Assembly: GCF_003254395.2 (NCBI RefSeq)
Contig: NC_037638.1
Location: 19,891,207 to 19,955,206 of the forward strand
DNA: 64,000 nt
DNA from: Apis mellifera
Taxonomy: Eukaryota; Arthropoda; Insecta; Hymenoptera; Apidae
Direction of reading: 5' to 3'
Positions 1 to 13,555 of the stretch are shown here, one piece after another. The notes beneath the pieces are model-generated. The model made no database searches and had not been told where the DNA came from. It worked only from the letters and a program-made list of their open reading frames with translations. Position numbers and translations under genes: made by a program. How positions within the stretch are numbered: position 1 is the stretch's first letter; the number at the start of each line of letters is the position of its first letter.

Positions 1-142
1 TCCTATCTTTTTTTCCTTTTTATTTCAAAGAGGCGAAACCTCTCGCGAAACTCCTTTTCCTTTCAACCGCGTCTTCAACGCGCAACGGGAATCCTTCTCT
101 CGAGAGAACGTTGGAACGAGAGGATCCCGAGTGGAATTTAAT

Positions 143-167
143 CTTTCTTTCTTTCTTTCTTTCTTTC
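143..167. repeat. (CTTT)n microsatellite
   Basis: Six CTTT units in a row. Confidence 0.9.
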
Positions 168-548
168 GAGGGAACAATCGATTCGAAATAATCTCGATTT
201 CCCGCCAAATTTCTTTTTCCATATACACGACGTGGCGAGGAGTGCATCCTCCGTTCGAAAGGGGAAAGATAGAGTGGCACGGAATTCTCCACTTTATTTC
301 ACGCGTTGATTCCTTTTTCTCGCTCGACGCGCCTCGTAATTTGCCTTTTCGAAAGGGAAGCAAAGTTTTTCCAATTTCGCGGACCGCGACACTGCGACAG
401 AAGAGAGAGGAACGTGCGTTACTGTCTTTCGCTCTCCCCCCTCCCTCCTCCTCTTTTGTTAAATTGAGTTTGAACCCTGAGGAGACTCCTCCTTCTACGT
501 TCTTCCGCAGCGTCTGATTCTACGACTTTAATCTTTCCTTGCGCGCGC

Positions 549-565
549 GTGTGTGTGTGTGTGTG
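549..565. repeat. (GT)n microsatellite after a GC run
   Basis: Eight GT units preceded by alternating GC from 541; alternating purine-pyrimidine DNA. Confidence 0.9.
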
Positions 566-3500
566 CACCTGCACACTATCGGCCGGCTAACAAATCCTCC
601 ACTTGTATTCGAGTAATGGGGTGGTGGTGCAAATTATGCACCTCCTTTCTTCTCGAAAACTTACTCTTTTTCTCTTCCCGAAAATCGAGAGCTTCGATTC
701 TTTGGAAACGTGGGAATTTGTAAAATTCCCTTCCTGCCACGGATCCTCTATCAGGGAGGAGAAGGAGATATCCTCGTGGACGTAGCATGGTTGGATAGTG
801 GACGGTTAGTGGAGTAGCAAGAAGGAAGAGAAAAGAAGAAGAAGAAGAAGGGATTTTCTCTTGAGACAGCCTCGATTTCCTCCGACACGATTTTCCAAGG
901 TCTTCTGGGTTTGCAATGTAATTCTAGGAAGAAGTCGCGGGCGAAGGAAGGGAGAAGGAGAAGGGAAACGGGGAGCGCGAGACAAAGAGACGACTAAGAG
1001 ATTGTCTTTGAGAGATGTTTCCCTGGCCTCGTCCCGGGGGAATATTTTTAGAAACGCGCGTTGCAAGGAAAATTTTTCCAAGCTTCGATGAGTTTGGAGG
1101 GGTGGGCCGATTTTAATTCAACTTGGATTACTTGGACGCGGCGAAAACGGCGCCAACTTTTCCTGGTGATCAACCGTGTGAATCCCCGTGAAAAAGGAAT
1201 CGAGCGAAGGGAAAATGGGAGGAAATACAACGTGGAAAAGTGTAGCGGAAATCTTTTCTAAAAATTTACCAGGAGATATAACTTTTTCGACGATTGTTGT
1301 TCTGTATTTACAAATCTGCTTTGTCGGATTTCATTCGTGAAAAATTACTTCGGTACCAAGAATTTTCTCGAATTTTCAGTAAATAAAAATACACTTGCGT
1401 ATATACGAGAGAAGAAGGATCGAATCTATTCTGTCAACGATCGAGGAAGAGCGAAATAAAATAGGAGGAGGAGGGGAAATAAAAATTAGGGCGGTACCGT
1501 TTTCGTTTGTCTGAATCGACAAGCGGCGCTCGTCGATGTCCGATGGTATCTTGGGATATTTAAAAAAAAGGGGAAAAAATCTCACGCCATTTTCTTCCAC
1601 CCCTTCGCCTCCCTCCGAGCTGACACCCGCGACAAAAGCCTCGGTCGCCATCACGGGGACGCAAACTGCAAAAGGCATTACTCATTTATTTGAATGCATC
1701 GCACGCTCTGCCTAGCTAGCTTTTGGAGCCTCGACCTTTGTTTAGCCGGATTAACTTCATACGCCGACATTCTCCTTTTAACCGTGACACTGCCCGCGAA
1801 TTTGTTCGCAAATTTACGAGCGAAAAATACGAGGGGAGATAAGATAATAAAAAAAAAAAAAAAGAAAAGAAAAGAAAAAAAAACTAGTACTTTGCGAGTA
1901 CTATAAAATTACGACCGGGAGGAGGAATTAAATAATTTTCGTACACCGGATCGCCGGTTTTTGTTCGAACGAGGCTCGTCCTCGAGACACGAAGTGGTTT
2001 GAAAAAAAGAAAAAAGAGAGAAGGAAAAAAGAAAAAACGCGGAGACGAGGACAAAGGGAGGACAAATTTAACGCGCCGACGATGGAAAAATCGTTGGAAC
2101 TCGTTGTTGGAACTCGCGATCGCGTTATCATCTCTGATTCTTCTTGGTTCGATAACAAAGACTCTCTCTCTCTCTCTCTCTTTCTTTCACGGTCTCGAGA
2201 ACTCGAGGATGCGCGAGAGATCGGCGAGAGAATACACTTTCGACCTGGTTTTCCTCGGTGGCAAGGTATTCCTCGTTTCATCCGGCCTTGATTCACGCGC
2301 GGGAAGGAGGGGAAAGCCAGCCACACCAAGATCGGGAACAGACGGAAAAACGGCGGCCGCGTGTATCAATTAGACGGGGTGCCCGGGATCGTTAATTAAT
2401 TCGACCAGCTCGTTAGTTGATTTAATAATTAAAAGCGTACGGACGATCGATCCGAGCGATAAAGCAATAATACCACCGCGGCCCCCTCCACCTCCACCTC
2501 CATCTCCTCCTCCTCCTCCTCTCCACTTGCTTTTCCGTATAATCACTGTTGGCGAATTCCCGCCGCGCCACCGCACAATTACGTTACCTGTTTAATCACC
2601 GTGACGGGTGATCCTCCTTCGAATTTTTACCACCCTTGGAAATTATCGTTATCAAATATTTATATAAAAAAAAGAAAGAAAAGAAAAGGGAAGGAAAGAA
2701 ATATAAATATGTATATATTAATTATACTTTGATATTAAATAATAATAATTGCTCGTTACCGATTACAAATATGATCGCGTTCCTTTATATAATATCGAGT
2801 TTAATTTCCCGCGCGAGTGAGAGAAAAGGATTCTCGTTTCAATCGGTTGAAATATTTATTAGTTTGGCAATTTGGTGGAGGGAGTAAAGAGGAGTCTCCA
2901 CGAAATATCGAACCATCGTTTCGATCGTGATGCACAATATGGAAGGGAAGAAGGACAGAGTTGAAAAATTTCGTTTCGACACGGTGATTTTCTTTTCGAT
3001 TTTTCTCTAGAGAAGAGGAGGAGGATTCCCTCGGTCGGGTTCTCTTCCCCTCACGGTGCATGCAAATGAACCGCGTAACGAGTTGAATATTGATCGTATA
3101 AATGTAACTCGTTAACTCCATAGTCGCATTGGCCATCCGCGACTTCGAAGAGTCATCGTCGTCGTCGTCGTCGAGCTGTCTGTGCAAGAACGTTCCCTCC
3201 TCTCCACGATAAATTTTAATCGGCGCCTGTATTACATCACATCTCTCATATTCGTCTTAATCGACGAATATCCCAAAATTCCGAAAAAGCGGAATCTCGT
3301 TGGCATCGACAGACAATGACATTTAACTGGATTTCTCAATATGACGAAAAACATATATATAAGTTTCGTCGAAAATGAGGGCGATGATCGGAGATGAGGA
3401 GAGAGTTTAAAAGAGAAATGTCGAGTCGTTTTCAATTGCATCGAAACGGAGAAAATATAAATTTCTTTATTGGCAAGGATCGGTTTTGCCGGGGAGGAGC

Positions 3501-4734
3501 CAATTATCGTAAAAAATGCGAGGGGCAACGAGGAAGTGACGGTAACGAAGATGTTCGGACGGGGCTGGTACGTTGCCAAACGTTGACAAACGCGACGGCT
3601 CTCACGGTGAACGCGATTCAATTCGTTTTTCCGTCTCTTCTCGCGTCGGTTTCCCGTAATTGGCTGCGGACCCCGCGTTTGGATTTATTCCCGCTTATAT
3701 ATATATATATGATCCCCGTGCTCCAGTTATTCTTTTGCCCTCCTGTCTGTCCCCCCCAACCTTCGAGGAGGGAGGGTTTCATTGAAACCCCGGTGTATTT
3801 AGATATTTCTGCCTTATTCAGTGCCAATCTTGCTCGAGAGGAATCTACATTTCAACGGGTCAAAGGGGGATGATAGTCGAAGTAGCCAAGTTTCGAGGAA
3901 GAAACGCGTCTCGGTTCGATGGGATTCGTAAACTAGAAGCGTCTCATTACGGCGAACGATAAATTATAATTCGATCGATAGACGAGGGAGGCGGAGTGGA
4001 ACGGATGAAGGGAGGAAGAAGGAAAAGGGAGCGAGATCGAGAGGGGAATTTGCGAATAAATTTCGTTAATCGAAAAGTTTCACAGTTGATTCGTCGTCTC
4101 TTTTTCTTTTTTTACAAACGGGGATTTTTTCGAAAAAAAAATAGGCGAATGTTATTACTCGAATCGAAGAGATAGAAATTTTCGGATCTTATCATTATTA
4201 CGTTTACGTGATCCGTGTCGCCCCGCACGCAGACGCACTGCGTCCTTGTTTCGTTTAATTAAACATGCATCGACGGCAATGATTAATTATAACTTGTAAA
4301 TTATAATAATTAATTTAATTTACATGTTAGGATTACAAATTTAAAAAATACGCATCTAAATACGTTATTGTATTAATTAGTTAGCATGAAACATTGAAAC
4401 ACGGAGCGGAACGGATCCACCGCGCTAGCAAAATTATCGGGTATTGTAATTCCGTTTCTTTTCAAGGATTATCCGAATTATTTTATCGTGGATAATTTTA
4501 TCATCGCGCAATAAGGGATGCATCTGTCCCTCTCTCTACTCTCGTCTATCTTTACTCACAACGAAGAACAATCGAAATAATCGAGACGATGGATATTCTT
4601 CGAAATTTTTAACTTTCTTCCCGATGCAAAAACAAGTTCCAAGTTCCAAGATACAGATATATAGGGTTTGGTGTGAGATCGTAAAAATCCGTGGACCGAG
4701 CTCTATTCTCGTCCTCCTCGAGACGAAATGTGGT

Positions 4735-4832
4735 TCCCCCGAGATACCCTCGCCGATACGATTGCCACCGCTTCGAATTATCTTGGAATTTCTCGAGATC
4801 AAACGGGCTGCGCCTGGTTATTCGCTTTCCGT
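4735..4832 (+). repeat. Dispersed duplication, copy 1 (mate at 5556-5670)
   Basis: A 32-bp core (4775-4806, beginning GAATTATCTTGGAATTTCTC) is identical to 5616-5647. Weaker similarity extends both ways: CCCCCGAGATA versus CCCCGAGATA upstream and GGTTATTCG downstream. Confidence 0.7.
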
Positions 4833-5526
4833 TCCGCTTCCGTACGCGCTCGCGGCAAATTTACGGAACAACCCTATCCGCTGAATCCATAAATTGCGGA
4901 TGTTTCGCCGCTCTCGCGTCGCGATACTCTTCTTATTTATCGACCCCGCTTCGTTGGTATCGATTCTCGTAAAAAAAAAAAAATAATTATGGCGGAGAAT
5001 AAAAGGCACGTATCCGTGGTTCTTGATCGGTGTCCAACTCGTCAGAAATGTAATTAAAAAACGGAGGGTATAAAAGGACCCAAAGTGTGGACGAGAAGGA
5101 TAATCTGAAAGGGCGAGGAAGAAACGGTGCGTTGTTATTAGGTTAAGGAACATAAATCAAGGAACGGAGTGACATCTCTGTATTGCTTTTTCGTCGAAAC
5201 GGGAGAAATTCGATTTCTGCTTGAGAAAGAAGAAACAGTGGTGGCGTTTTGCAGCAAGACGTTGAAGTAAGAAATGGTGTGTAATTAACGAGGTTAAAAA
5301 TTGAATTGAAAAAAATGAAGCGAAAGAAACGATAATAATAATAATAATAATAAATAAATAAAAAGAAGATTCTCCTCCATCGGCCAAGGGAAAAATAAAT
5401 CGAGGAAAAGACATCCGTGTTGCAGTTTCGCCCCGATGTTGAAACAAGATGGTGAGAAAACTCGATTTCTAGCGGTAGTTTTCACCGGGAATCGCGACAA
5501 GATTCGGAGACTGGGAAGAGAAAAGA

Positions 5527-5552
5527 ATATATATATATATATATATATATAT
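5527..5552. repeat. (AT)n microsatellite
   Basis: Thirteen AT units, between the two copies of the 4.7/5.6-kb duplication. Confidence 0.95.
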
Positions 5553-5555
5553 CGA

Positions 5556-5670
5556 GTCTCGTTGAGATTCCCCGAGATATAGAAAGAAGGGAGAGGGGGG
5601 GCAGTATCGCCCGGGGAATTATCTTGGAATTTCTCGAGATCAAACGGCGTGACCGGGTTATTCGGTTACA
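5556..5670 (+). repeat. Dispersed duplication, copy 2 (mate at 4735-4832)
   Basis: Same 32-bp core as copy 1, in the same orientation 841 bp downstream, preceded by a purine-rich insertion. Confidence 0.7.
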
Positions 5671-8600
5671 TTCGATTCCTCGGCGCGAAGTTGGAAAATT
5701 TACGCGGTCCCTTAGGGCGGAGTGCGCGCGCGCGCGGGCGCAAGGTTTCGAAAATTCCGGGGGATGAAGAAGTTTGTGCTTCGATACCGATGGCTGGTTG
5801 GCCGCCACTCCCGCCCAGTCGATTCCCCGAGTTTTCCATTTTCGAAACTCGGGAGGAAACTTGCCGAGCATCCAGAGATTTCTCCAATTTCCACCGCGCT
5901 TCTCAAAGAGATTTACCCCTCACCCCCCGTGCGAGAGGAATGCATAATATGCGCGATAAGAATGACGTTCGGATAAACATGACGACGGATGGATGCGCGT
6001 CGAATGGTCGTCGATCCTCTTCCCTTTCCTTCTTCTTCTTCTTCTTCTTCTCCCTTCGACTCGAGAGATCGAGCAAAACTTTGCCTCGAGTTCCTGGCTC
6101 GCAGGAGGGGTTACCCGTCACAGCTTTGTCCTCCTCCTTGCTGGAAAAATTGAAATACTTGCCGGGATAATTGACGTTCCTCGGCGTAGTAGGTGGGAAT
6201 ATACAGAGGGAGGGAGAAGAGAAGCTTCGCATCGCGAATGCTGCGCGTCTCTGGCAGCACGTGTATCGCGCATTCGAATGAAAATTAGAAATGCATCCAC
6301 CCTTCCCCCTCCCTCCATTTATTCGGCCGCATATTCGACCTTCGACGCGGGGGAATCTGGCGGAATCCCCGGCACGCAATCTCGTTGCCGTGAATTTTTT
6401 TCCGAATACCGGGGATACTTTTCCAACAACGCCAAGTTGCGTCGTAGCGTCGGGTGTCTGCGTGTATAGTCTGCGTGTTCTTCCCTCTCTCTGTCTCCTT
6501 CCTTCTCGTATCCTACTCGATTTCTCCTTCCCCTTCTTTCCCCCATCAGTTCGATTAACTCGAAGACACGGAAGAACGCACCCTCGCGTTTCGAAGGATA
6601 TCTGAATGGGAGAGCTGGGGATTAATCCTCTTAGCCGTTATAACCGTAGGATAGGTGATAGGGCAAACGTTTCCTCCCCTCGCGTTACCCTTTCGACGAT
6701 TTCTCGGTGGGGGTGTGAAAGTTGCGTGTGTATGTGTATGTATATGCGTAGAGAAGAGAGATTTTTATCGGCTCGTATTTTAATTAAGTCTAATTCTGGG
6801 AAAGCCACGGTCCACGGTTCGAGCACACGGTCGAAATACAGAGTGGTCCGCGATGTAGGTTCCGAAATTTATATTACGACACGGGGGGAGACACAGTGGC
6901 CGGCGGACCACGTCAACCGTCACGAAAGCGATGTATATTCATTCGCGGTGGTTCGTAGGTTGTCTGGCGGCTCGTTTCTCCTCGCCATTTGCCCCCGTTA
7001 GCCCGGATCGTATAACCCCCTCCTCCACCTTGTAAACGGTTTGTAACGATTTAGAACGCGTCCCGTGCACACAAGCACGACACAAGTCAAGTTTCATCGT
7101 GCTTCTACTTTTTCACGGTACGGGAAAAAGTAGCTTCTCGATCGTCGAATTGTCGTGGATTATGGATGTAATAATAATGGTAAAAATTATTTGGATTCGT
7201 TCGTTAAAGGCAGAGGGAAAAGTTTCTTAATTTGTCTCGCAAATGGCACGAGTGTAATTTCACTTGGTCGTTTCTTTTAACCTTCCTCCTCGTCCAATTC
7301 ACAGCGATAAAAAAGAAAGTTTTACTTTTTCTCGCATAAATTGAGTAGGAGAGATCGAAATCGCGAATGCATAAACCCCAAAATATGTTGGAAATAGTAA
7401 CGGGGTTAATATTCAATTAAGTCGGTGGTGTAATTTGATTATTTCGTGCGAGCGGCCGTTTCGTATTCGAGGAAGGGAAAATGACTGTGCATATTTAATA
7501 TTCAACAACCCGTTCCGTGCAGCAACAGCGTGCCGCGCATTGTTTTTTCAATGCATGGAACAACGACGGACCGCGTTTTTCCATCATTTCGATCAATCGA
7601 ATTGTTCAGCCCTTTAATTATACGAGAAGAAGAAAAGATGTGATGAGACTTTGAGCAAAGTCTTGGAGCAAAGTTTCGATCCATCATGGCGGAAATAGTT
7701 GTGGTACGTCGCGCGTACAAGTAATTAATTTCGCGAGAAGTTTCGCGGTTCCAAGTCTTTTTTCTCTCGATCGTGGAATTTGTTGTTCCACGTCCGGTTG
7801 TTTCAACCCTTGCTCTCCGATTCTCACCCTTTCCGTGGCGAATGCGTGTCTCTCCGATCGTGTTTGCGATCGTGGTTCAAGTAAGCTTCGAAATTGCACG
7901 ATTACGAGCGGCAATTAAGAGAAAATCGGATCGACGTTCAGAAACTAATCGATAATCTATTCCATAGTCTCGTTAAGGATATATCGATTTTGTAATTCGA
8001 TATGCAAGATCTGTCCGCATGTTTCAACGTGCGAAAATAACACTTTTCCATTCTTGCAGAGAAGGATATTTCTATCGTTTGTCTATGCGGTTTTATTTTC
8101 GCAAATCGTTGCTTTCTTTTGAAAAAGCTAGAATGAAATAATGCAGCTTAATCACTTCTCGTTTTATTTTTTAAAATGAATGCGTTATCCTTCCAATTAA
8201 GGATTGCTATAATTATTATATTATATTATATGTCGATAAATTTTGACTGGTAACAATACGAGTCTCTCCACGCTCACCGCTGGCTTGTAAACAAAGCTGT
8301 AGCTGTAATCTCTTTTTTCCTCTCGCCGAGTAATAACGCAACGTTCTTCCAACGTCCTGTTCCCTTCATTCGCCTCTCTACCGGCAGAGAGGACGTTGGT
8401 ATCCACGTGAATCGTCTTTCGAGTGCAATTCAACGGTCAATTTTTCCTCAAACGTGCGCCGAAAGATCGCCACGCGAAGAATTCCGCGTGAAAAGTGACC
8501 GAAGTCGTGAATTCTCGTATTATTCGCGTTTGCTCGCCAACAAGTTGAAAGTGGATTTCCGAGGAATTGGCTGGATATACGCATCGACCGAAGAATCGTC

Positions 8601-9704
8601 AATAAATTCATTCTCTCCTCAACCTCGAGTTTCTTCTCTTCCTCGACTCCTGCGTGTCGTGGACAATTTCCAGAGAAAGAAAAAAGAAAGAGAGAAAAGG
8701 ATCGGCGCGTAATTTTCTTCGACGAAGAAGTCTCAAAGGCGAGTCTCAAACCGCGTGCGTGTATACGTATGTGTGTATATATAGAGATACGTGTGTTACT
8801 ATAGGAGTAATCGGAGTAGCGACAGTAGCGCCGCGACGCGGCGTGTTATTGATCGGGCCCCCTTCTCGCCACCCCCCTCGGTCAGAACCTTCCTTCCTTC
8901 CTTCCTTGTGCCGGTTGTGCCGGCACGCCACTCGAGAAAACGACTCGCGAGGTTTACGTGATTTCGAAAAAACGAAATTACTCCTTTCTCGCTTGGAAAA
9001 TTTACCACACACGTCCTACGATACATCGAAGCATCGTGCCTTATCTTTTCGGGATTCTTCTAGATTATTCAGCGTGGTGGAACAGTGACTGATATTAACG
9101 GAGGGATCAGTGAAGTGAAGATTCGAACGAAAGGAAAGGATGGATAGATTCGTCGTGGTAAATTCTTTTTACATGTCGCTTACAGGTATTTGGGAGATTA
9201 GGCGTTTATTTATTTACTCTTCTGGGAATAGCAAGGTTATTGTTGCACTTGGTGGGAATACAGATATACTTTGATAGAAATCGAGAATTTTACGTGAGAT
9301 ATTTGTGTTGAATGATACGTAGTTATTGTTATAGAAAAATAATTCGTCTTTCTATCGATTCAAGAGCTGCGTATCTTCGAAATCCATAGGAGGCGTTGCG
9401 GAGTCGTAGGTGCAAATGTCCCGTTCGATGCTCGTCCGACTCTTCGTCTTCGATCGTGTGCAAGGTATTTGGCAACGCGTGGGGATCGTTCGAGCGTGGA
9501 TTGAACGCTCAAAGACACGAGGTCGTTTAACAAGCTCGTACAAGCATTCGTGGCCTGATTTCTCGCCGCGTAAATCGATAAGCCAAGCCGAGCCGAGTCT
9601 CGAGTCGAGCCAAGTGTCCGCGTTTCGTCAATGTTTAACGAGGGGGGGAGGACCCCCTCCTCCCTCGATCGAAAGTAGGCAAAGAGCCTACTGTTGTGAT
9701 CTAC

Positions 9705-9731
9705 GGATCCAATTTACGAATTGGGTCGGCC
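9705..9731 (+). repeat. Short direct repeat, copy 1 (mate at 10065-10091)
   Basis: ATCCAATTTACGAATTGGG then TCGGC recurs 360 bp downstream with about two changes. The core is a near-palindrome, CCAATT...AATTGG. Confidence 0.6.
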
Positions 9732-9882
9732 ATTATTCCGCCCGTTTCCTTCTTCTTCCTCGACCACAAATCTCGACCTATTGCGGCCGCCTCGAAAGAT
9801 GGAACGTTAAATAGGGAGAAATCTCGTCCGAGCCTTGCGATATATAATACCTTTCGATGGAAATATTTCTCTGCTACGTGGA

Positions 9883-9911
9883 GAAGGAAGGAAGGAAGGA
9901 AGGAAGGAAGG
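9883..9911. repeat. (GGAA)n microsatellite
   Basis: About seven GAAG/GGAA units. Confidence 0.9.
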
Positions 9912-10064
9912 GTGTTGCTGGATTTTAGCCGGCCAGAAATTCGTGGTTGGAAACGTTACGAAACGATCCCCAAAGGAGGAGGAGGAGGAGGAGGGACGCG
10001 TAATCGGCGGGACGTGCAAAGTGGGCCAGTCTTTCTCGTTCCTCGGCAGCAATATAATTCTCCG

Positions 10065-10091
10065 GAATCCAATTTGCGAATTGGGACGGCG
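10065..10091 (+). repeat. Short direct repeat, copy 2
   Basis: ATCCAATTTGCGAATTGGG then ACGGC; mate of the copy at 9705. Confidence 0.6.
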
Positions 10092-13000
10092 GCGTGTCTT
10101 TCCCTTCGTCGCATGCAGACGTCTCTCGACGACGACGAGGAGAACGGTTCTCGAATTGCGCGGCGGGGAATCGTGGCTCGCGCAGTTCAAACAAAGAATA
10201 TTCACCTGTAGCTGGGGAAATTGATCGCGATTGCCCTCGCGATTGTTCCCCGTTTGCGCGAACGAGAAAAATCCCTTTTGTTTGACCCTGTTGGCCACAC
10301 CGTATCGCCCTATTACTTTCTACACACCAGCTCGATACGAATACGCTCGAATTCGCGTATCCAATATTTATCCGTCTACACGTGGGATGGAAAGAAGATG
10401 ACGATTACATCCGAATATATTATATATTCTTCATCCTACTCCTATCTGATTGCACGGTTTCGTTGGAATTTCTCTCCTGAAAAACTTGATTCCTTCACTT
10501 CCTTGGTGGACAGGGTAGAGTAGAAATATCGGATGTAAAAAAATCGCGATATCTCCTCGAGTCGTGTTTTTCCAAGGATGGAAAGGAATTTTCGCGAGAA
10601 GAATTCCCAAGAACGCGTCCCTCCGCGCAGAACCCGAGATTTACAAAGCGCTCGAATTGTTTTTCCCGCGATTTTTCCAGCGGAGGATTGAAGAGATCGG
10701 AACGAGGTCACCCTCTCTTTCTCTCTCTGCAAAAGCAAAGCGTCGATCGGAAGGAATATCAATTCGATTTTTCGTATCGCGCTTGTTTTTCCACCCGCGT
10801 TTCTTTTTTCCCTTTTTTTTTTTTTTTCCACTCCACGCGTATAACTTACGTACATACACGCGTACATACACGCGGCACGTATTTGCACAGCTACTAATTA
10901 ATGGCGCCACGCAAAGCAGCAAAAACAGAGGAACAACGGCAGAGAGATAAAAGCGGCCAGAGCCAGAGGCGGGTTAGCTACGCGCACGCGATCCGCTATA
11001 TATATATATACATATACACACACACACATATATATATCGGCATCGTTCCATTACTTTATAATTAATATCGTCGCATTGAACTTCCGATCAGAGGCGACTT
11101 TCCCTCTCCTCCTCTTCTCTCTATATCCGGGAGGAGGAGGGTTCAGGTTCAGGAGGGGGAGTGGATTTTCTCGGCCGGTCGAATAAATGATTCCCTCCTG
11201 CTCCCCCACGGTTTGTCAATGCGCCGTGATCCCGAATTTCCCGACAAACAGAGCTAATGAAGCCGGCCTTTAAATAGGCGGGCGAAACTGTGCGCGTGCG
11301 ATATCTCGCGTAGGCGAGAATAATTATCGAGCGAAACGAGGAGGGGGAGGGGGAGGGGGATCGGGAGGCGAAATAAAAATAACGAGCGCGTGTTAACCCG
11401 GCAAGGCGGGGTTAATCGTCGGTCAGACTGGCGGTTTAACGCGTTGTCTCCAGCCGGGTGGAAGGAACGGTCGGTTCGTCGATCCCTTCTCGCGCGCTGA
11501 AAATAGCTCGACTGAATCCGAAACCACCGATTTCGAGACTTCCGACTTTTGCCGTCCAATCGATCGAACCGATTTTTCCATGTATATATATATGTGTGTG
11601 TATGTGTGTATGTATACACGATGAGATAGACGATGAGATTGAAATAAAATATGGCGTGACGTGAATAAATGGCGAGGTTCTCCCTTCTCTCGTGGCGGAA
11701 CACGCGTCGAGATTTTTACTCGTCCGTCCAACGGTATGTTAATGATTCGGCGTGGAACGTGATGAACAGTTTTACGAATACGAAGCTTTATCACGGAAAG
11801 AGAATTTAGAAAGGGGAGGGGGGGCGTGTAGACAGGTAGAGTGAATATTAATTGTTTTATATATCGTCGGGTGATATATATACGTGTTGCAGAATGCAAA
11901 CATTGTTAGCTACACTGGTTAATCACGTATTCATCCTACGTCCGGATAATCGGTTATTTGAATAACCAAATTTGAACAATCGACATTCCAGCGTAGGTTG
12001 AGAGAGAAACGTATTATACGGCCACCTTCGTTTCATAGTCAACGAGATAATACGTTTGACGTTGCCGATTTTCCTCCAACTCGAAAACGTGTAAAGTTAA
12101 AAGAAGAGAAAAAGAATGAAAAGAGGAGGAGGTGGGAAAGATCGTTTCAAGGTCGTTTCGAAACTACTCGATGGAAAATAAATTACATCGAAGATGTTGT
12201 AATTACTTTGCGTATTTAATTAACGTCGCGAACCAATTTATTTTCCCGTCCTCGAACACCTGTTTCGAATCGAACACCTTCGACTAATAAATCATCCATT
12301 TAATTTAAAAAAAAAAGAAAACGAGCCGATAAACAAGTCTTTCTTTGCGCGAAAAATTGCCTTTTTCTTTTTACCTTTTACAAACAAACGAGAAAAGAAA
12401 AAACCATTCGGTTCCCTATCTCGCCAAAGCGGGGGAAATTAATTTTATGCCGGTCGAAATCAAGCGACCAAGCCCCTATTATTTCCCTCCTATCGAAAGC
12501 AACCGACAGTTATTCCTGCGAGCCCGTTTCAAACGCATCCCACCCTGTATGTACACACGCGTCCCCACCCGTGTTGCACAGATAATATTTAGGCTAGACC
12601 CCGCGGGGTAATTGGTGGAGAACGTTCAGAGCCTCTCTCCTTCTCTCTCTCTCCTGTTGACGGGGAGGGGCAAGGAGATAACGGCGGCGTTTAGGGGATT
12701 ACGGGATCGCGAAAGGACATTAATCCCAATCGGAGAATTTATCGCGGTCGACTTTTGCGCGAGTATCGTGGTGCTGCTCTCTCTGGGGGTAAGAAAAAAA
12801 AAGGGAGGGAGAAGAGGAAACGAGTTAGATTTTCGTAATTTCGGATAATTTCGATGGGGGAGGGTTTGCTGTTTCTCCTAATTGTTTGAGGAATCGAATA
12901 GTCGAGATATCTGGATAGTTCAATCGAAATGGAAAGAATTCAAAGAAGTAACAGGGATGTAAATTTTTTCTTTTTCTTTTTAAGGGAAGATTGAATGTAT

Positions 13001-13537
13001 TAAATATATTATATTGAAAATTGTGATAGCTCGGATTCTAGAAACGGATGACAGGGAGAGATTGCGTGCGTGCTGAGATAAGCAGGATGTGACGTTTGTG
13101 TTCCGAGCAAGGGTTGCGACAAGCGTGTCATAAACCCTTGACACGGTGGCGGGCAATAAGCGAGTACTTTTCGTGATCAACCGAATTTCGTTTCCTGCTG
13201 CAAATCGAGATAAACGAGGATTATCAAATTCGCTGATTAATTCACGCACTCTTCTCTAACTCTTCTTTATACGCTCGAGAAACTTTTTACAATTTCTCCT
13301 TTCAAAGATCTACTACTAAAATTCACAAAAAAGAAGAACAGTAATAATAAATCGTCGGAAGAATAATCGCCGACACTTTAATTCTCGTCAACGAAACGTG
13401 CATTTCGCGGTAAAATTAATTGGACGCGTGAAACACGTGTGCCCCACTAACCATCAGATGGAAACACAGAGTTGAGAACGTGTATAGAGTAACTACATGT
13501 GGTAGATGATTGGCTCGCCTCATGGATGGTGGCGAAA

Positions 13538-13555
13538 AGCAGCAGCAGCAGCAGC
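13538..13555. repeat. (AGC)6 microsatellite
   Basis: Six AGC units with no supporting coding context on either strand. Confidence 0.9.

Larger units (their letters stand above)
1..9999. other. Gene-free stretch, 0-10 kb
   Basis: Mixed CpG-rich and AT-rich noncoding DNA. Besides the repeats listed separately it has an A-rich tract at 1848-1883, a CT run at 2162-2180, a CCT-rich pyrimidine tract at 2478-2523 and a CTT run near 6030-6052. Open frames of up to about 170 codons overlap on both strands and are simple-sequence rich; none resembles a known protein. Possibly intron or 5' flank of Sema-1A. Confidence 0.6.

Noticed and set aside
9696..10298. Overlapping open frames of 160-170 codons on both strands
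   Set aside because: They include translated GGAA and GGA repeats and have no family resemblance.
12612..12850. Frame with hydrophobic VVLLSLG before a GG|GTAAGA donor, considered as the Sema-1A signal-peptide exon
   Set aside because: It ends in phase 0, but exon a requires one carried base; the sequence also lacks Trp-x-x-Asp.
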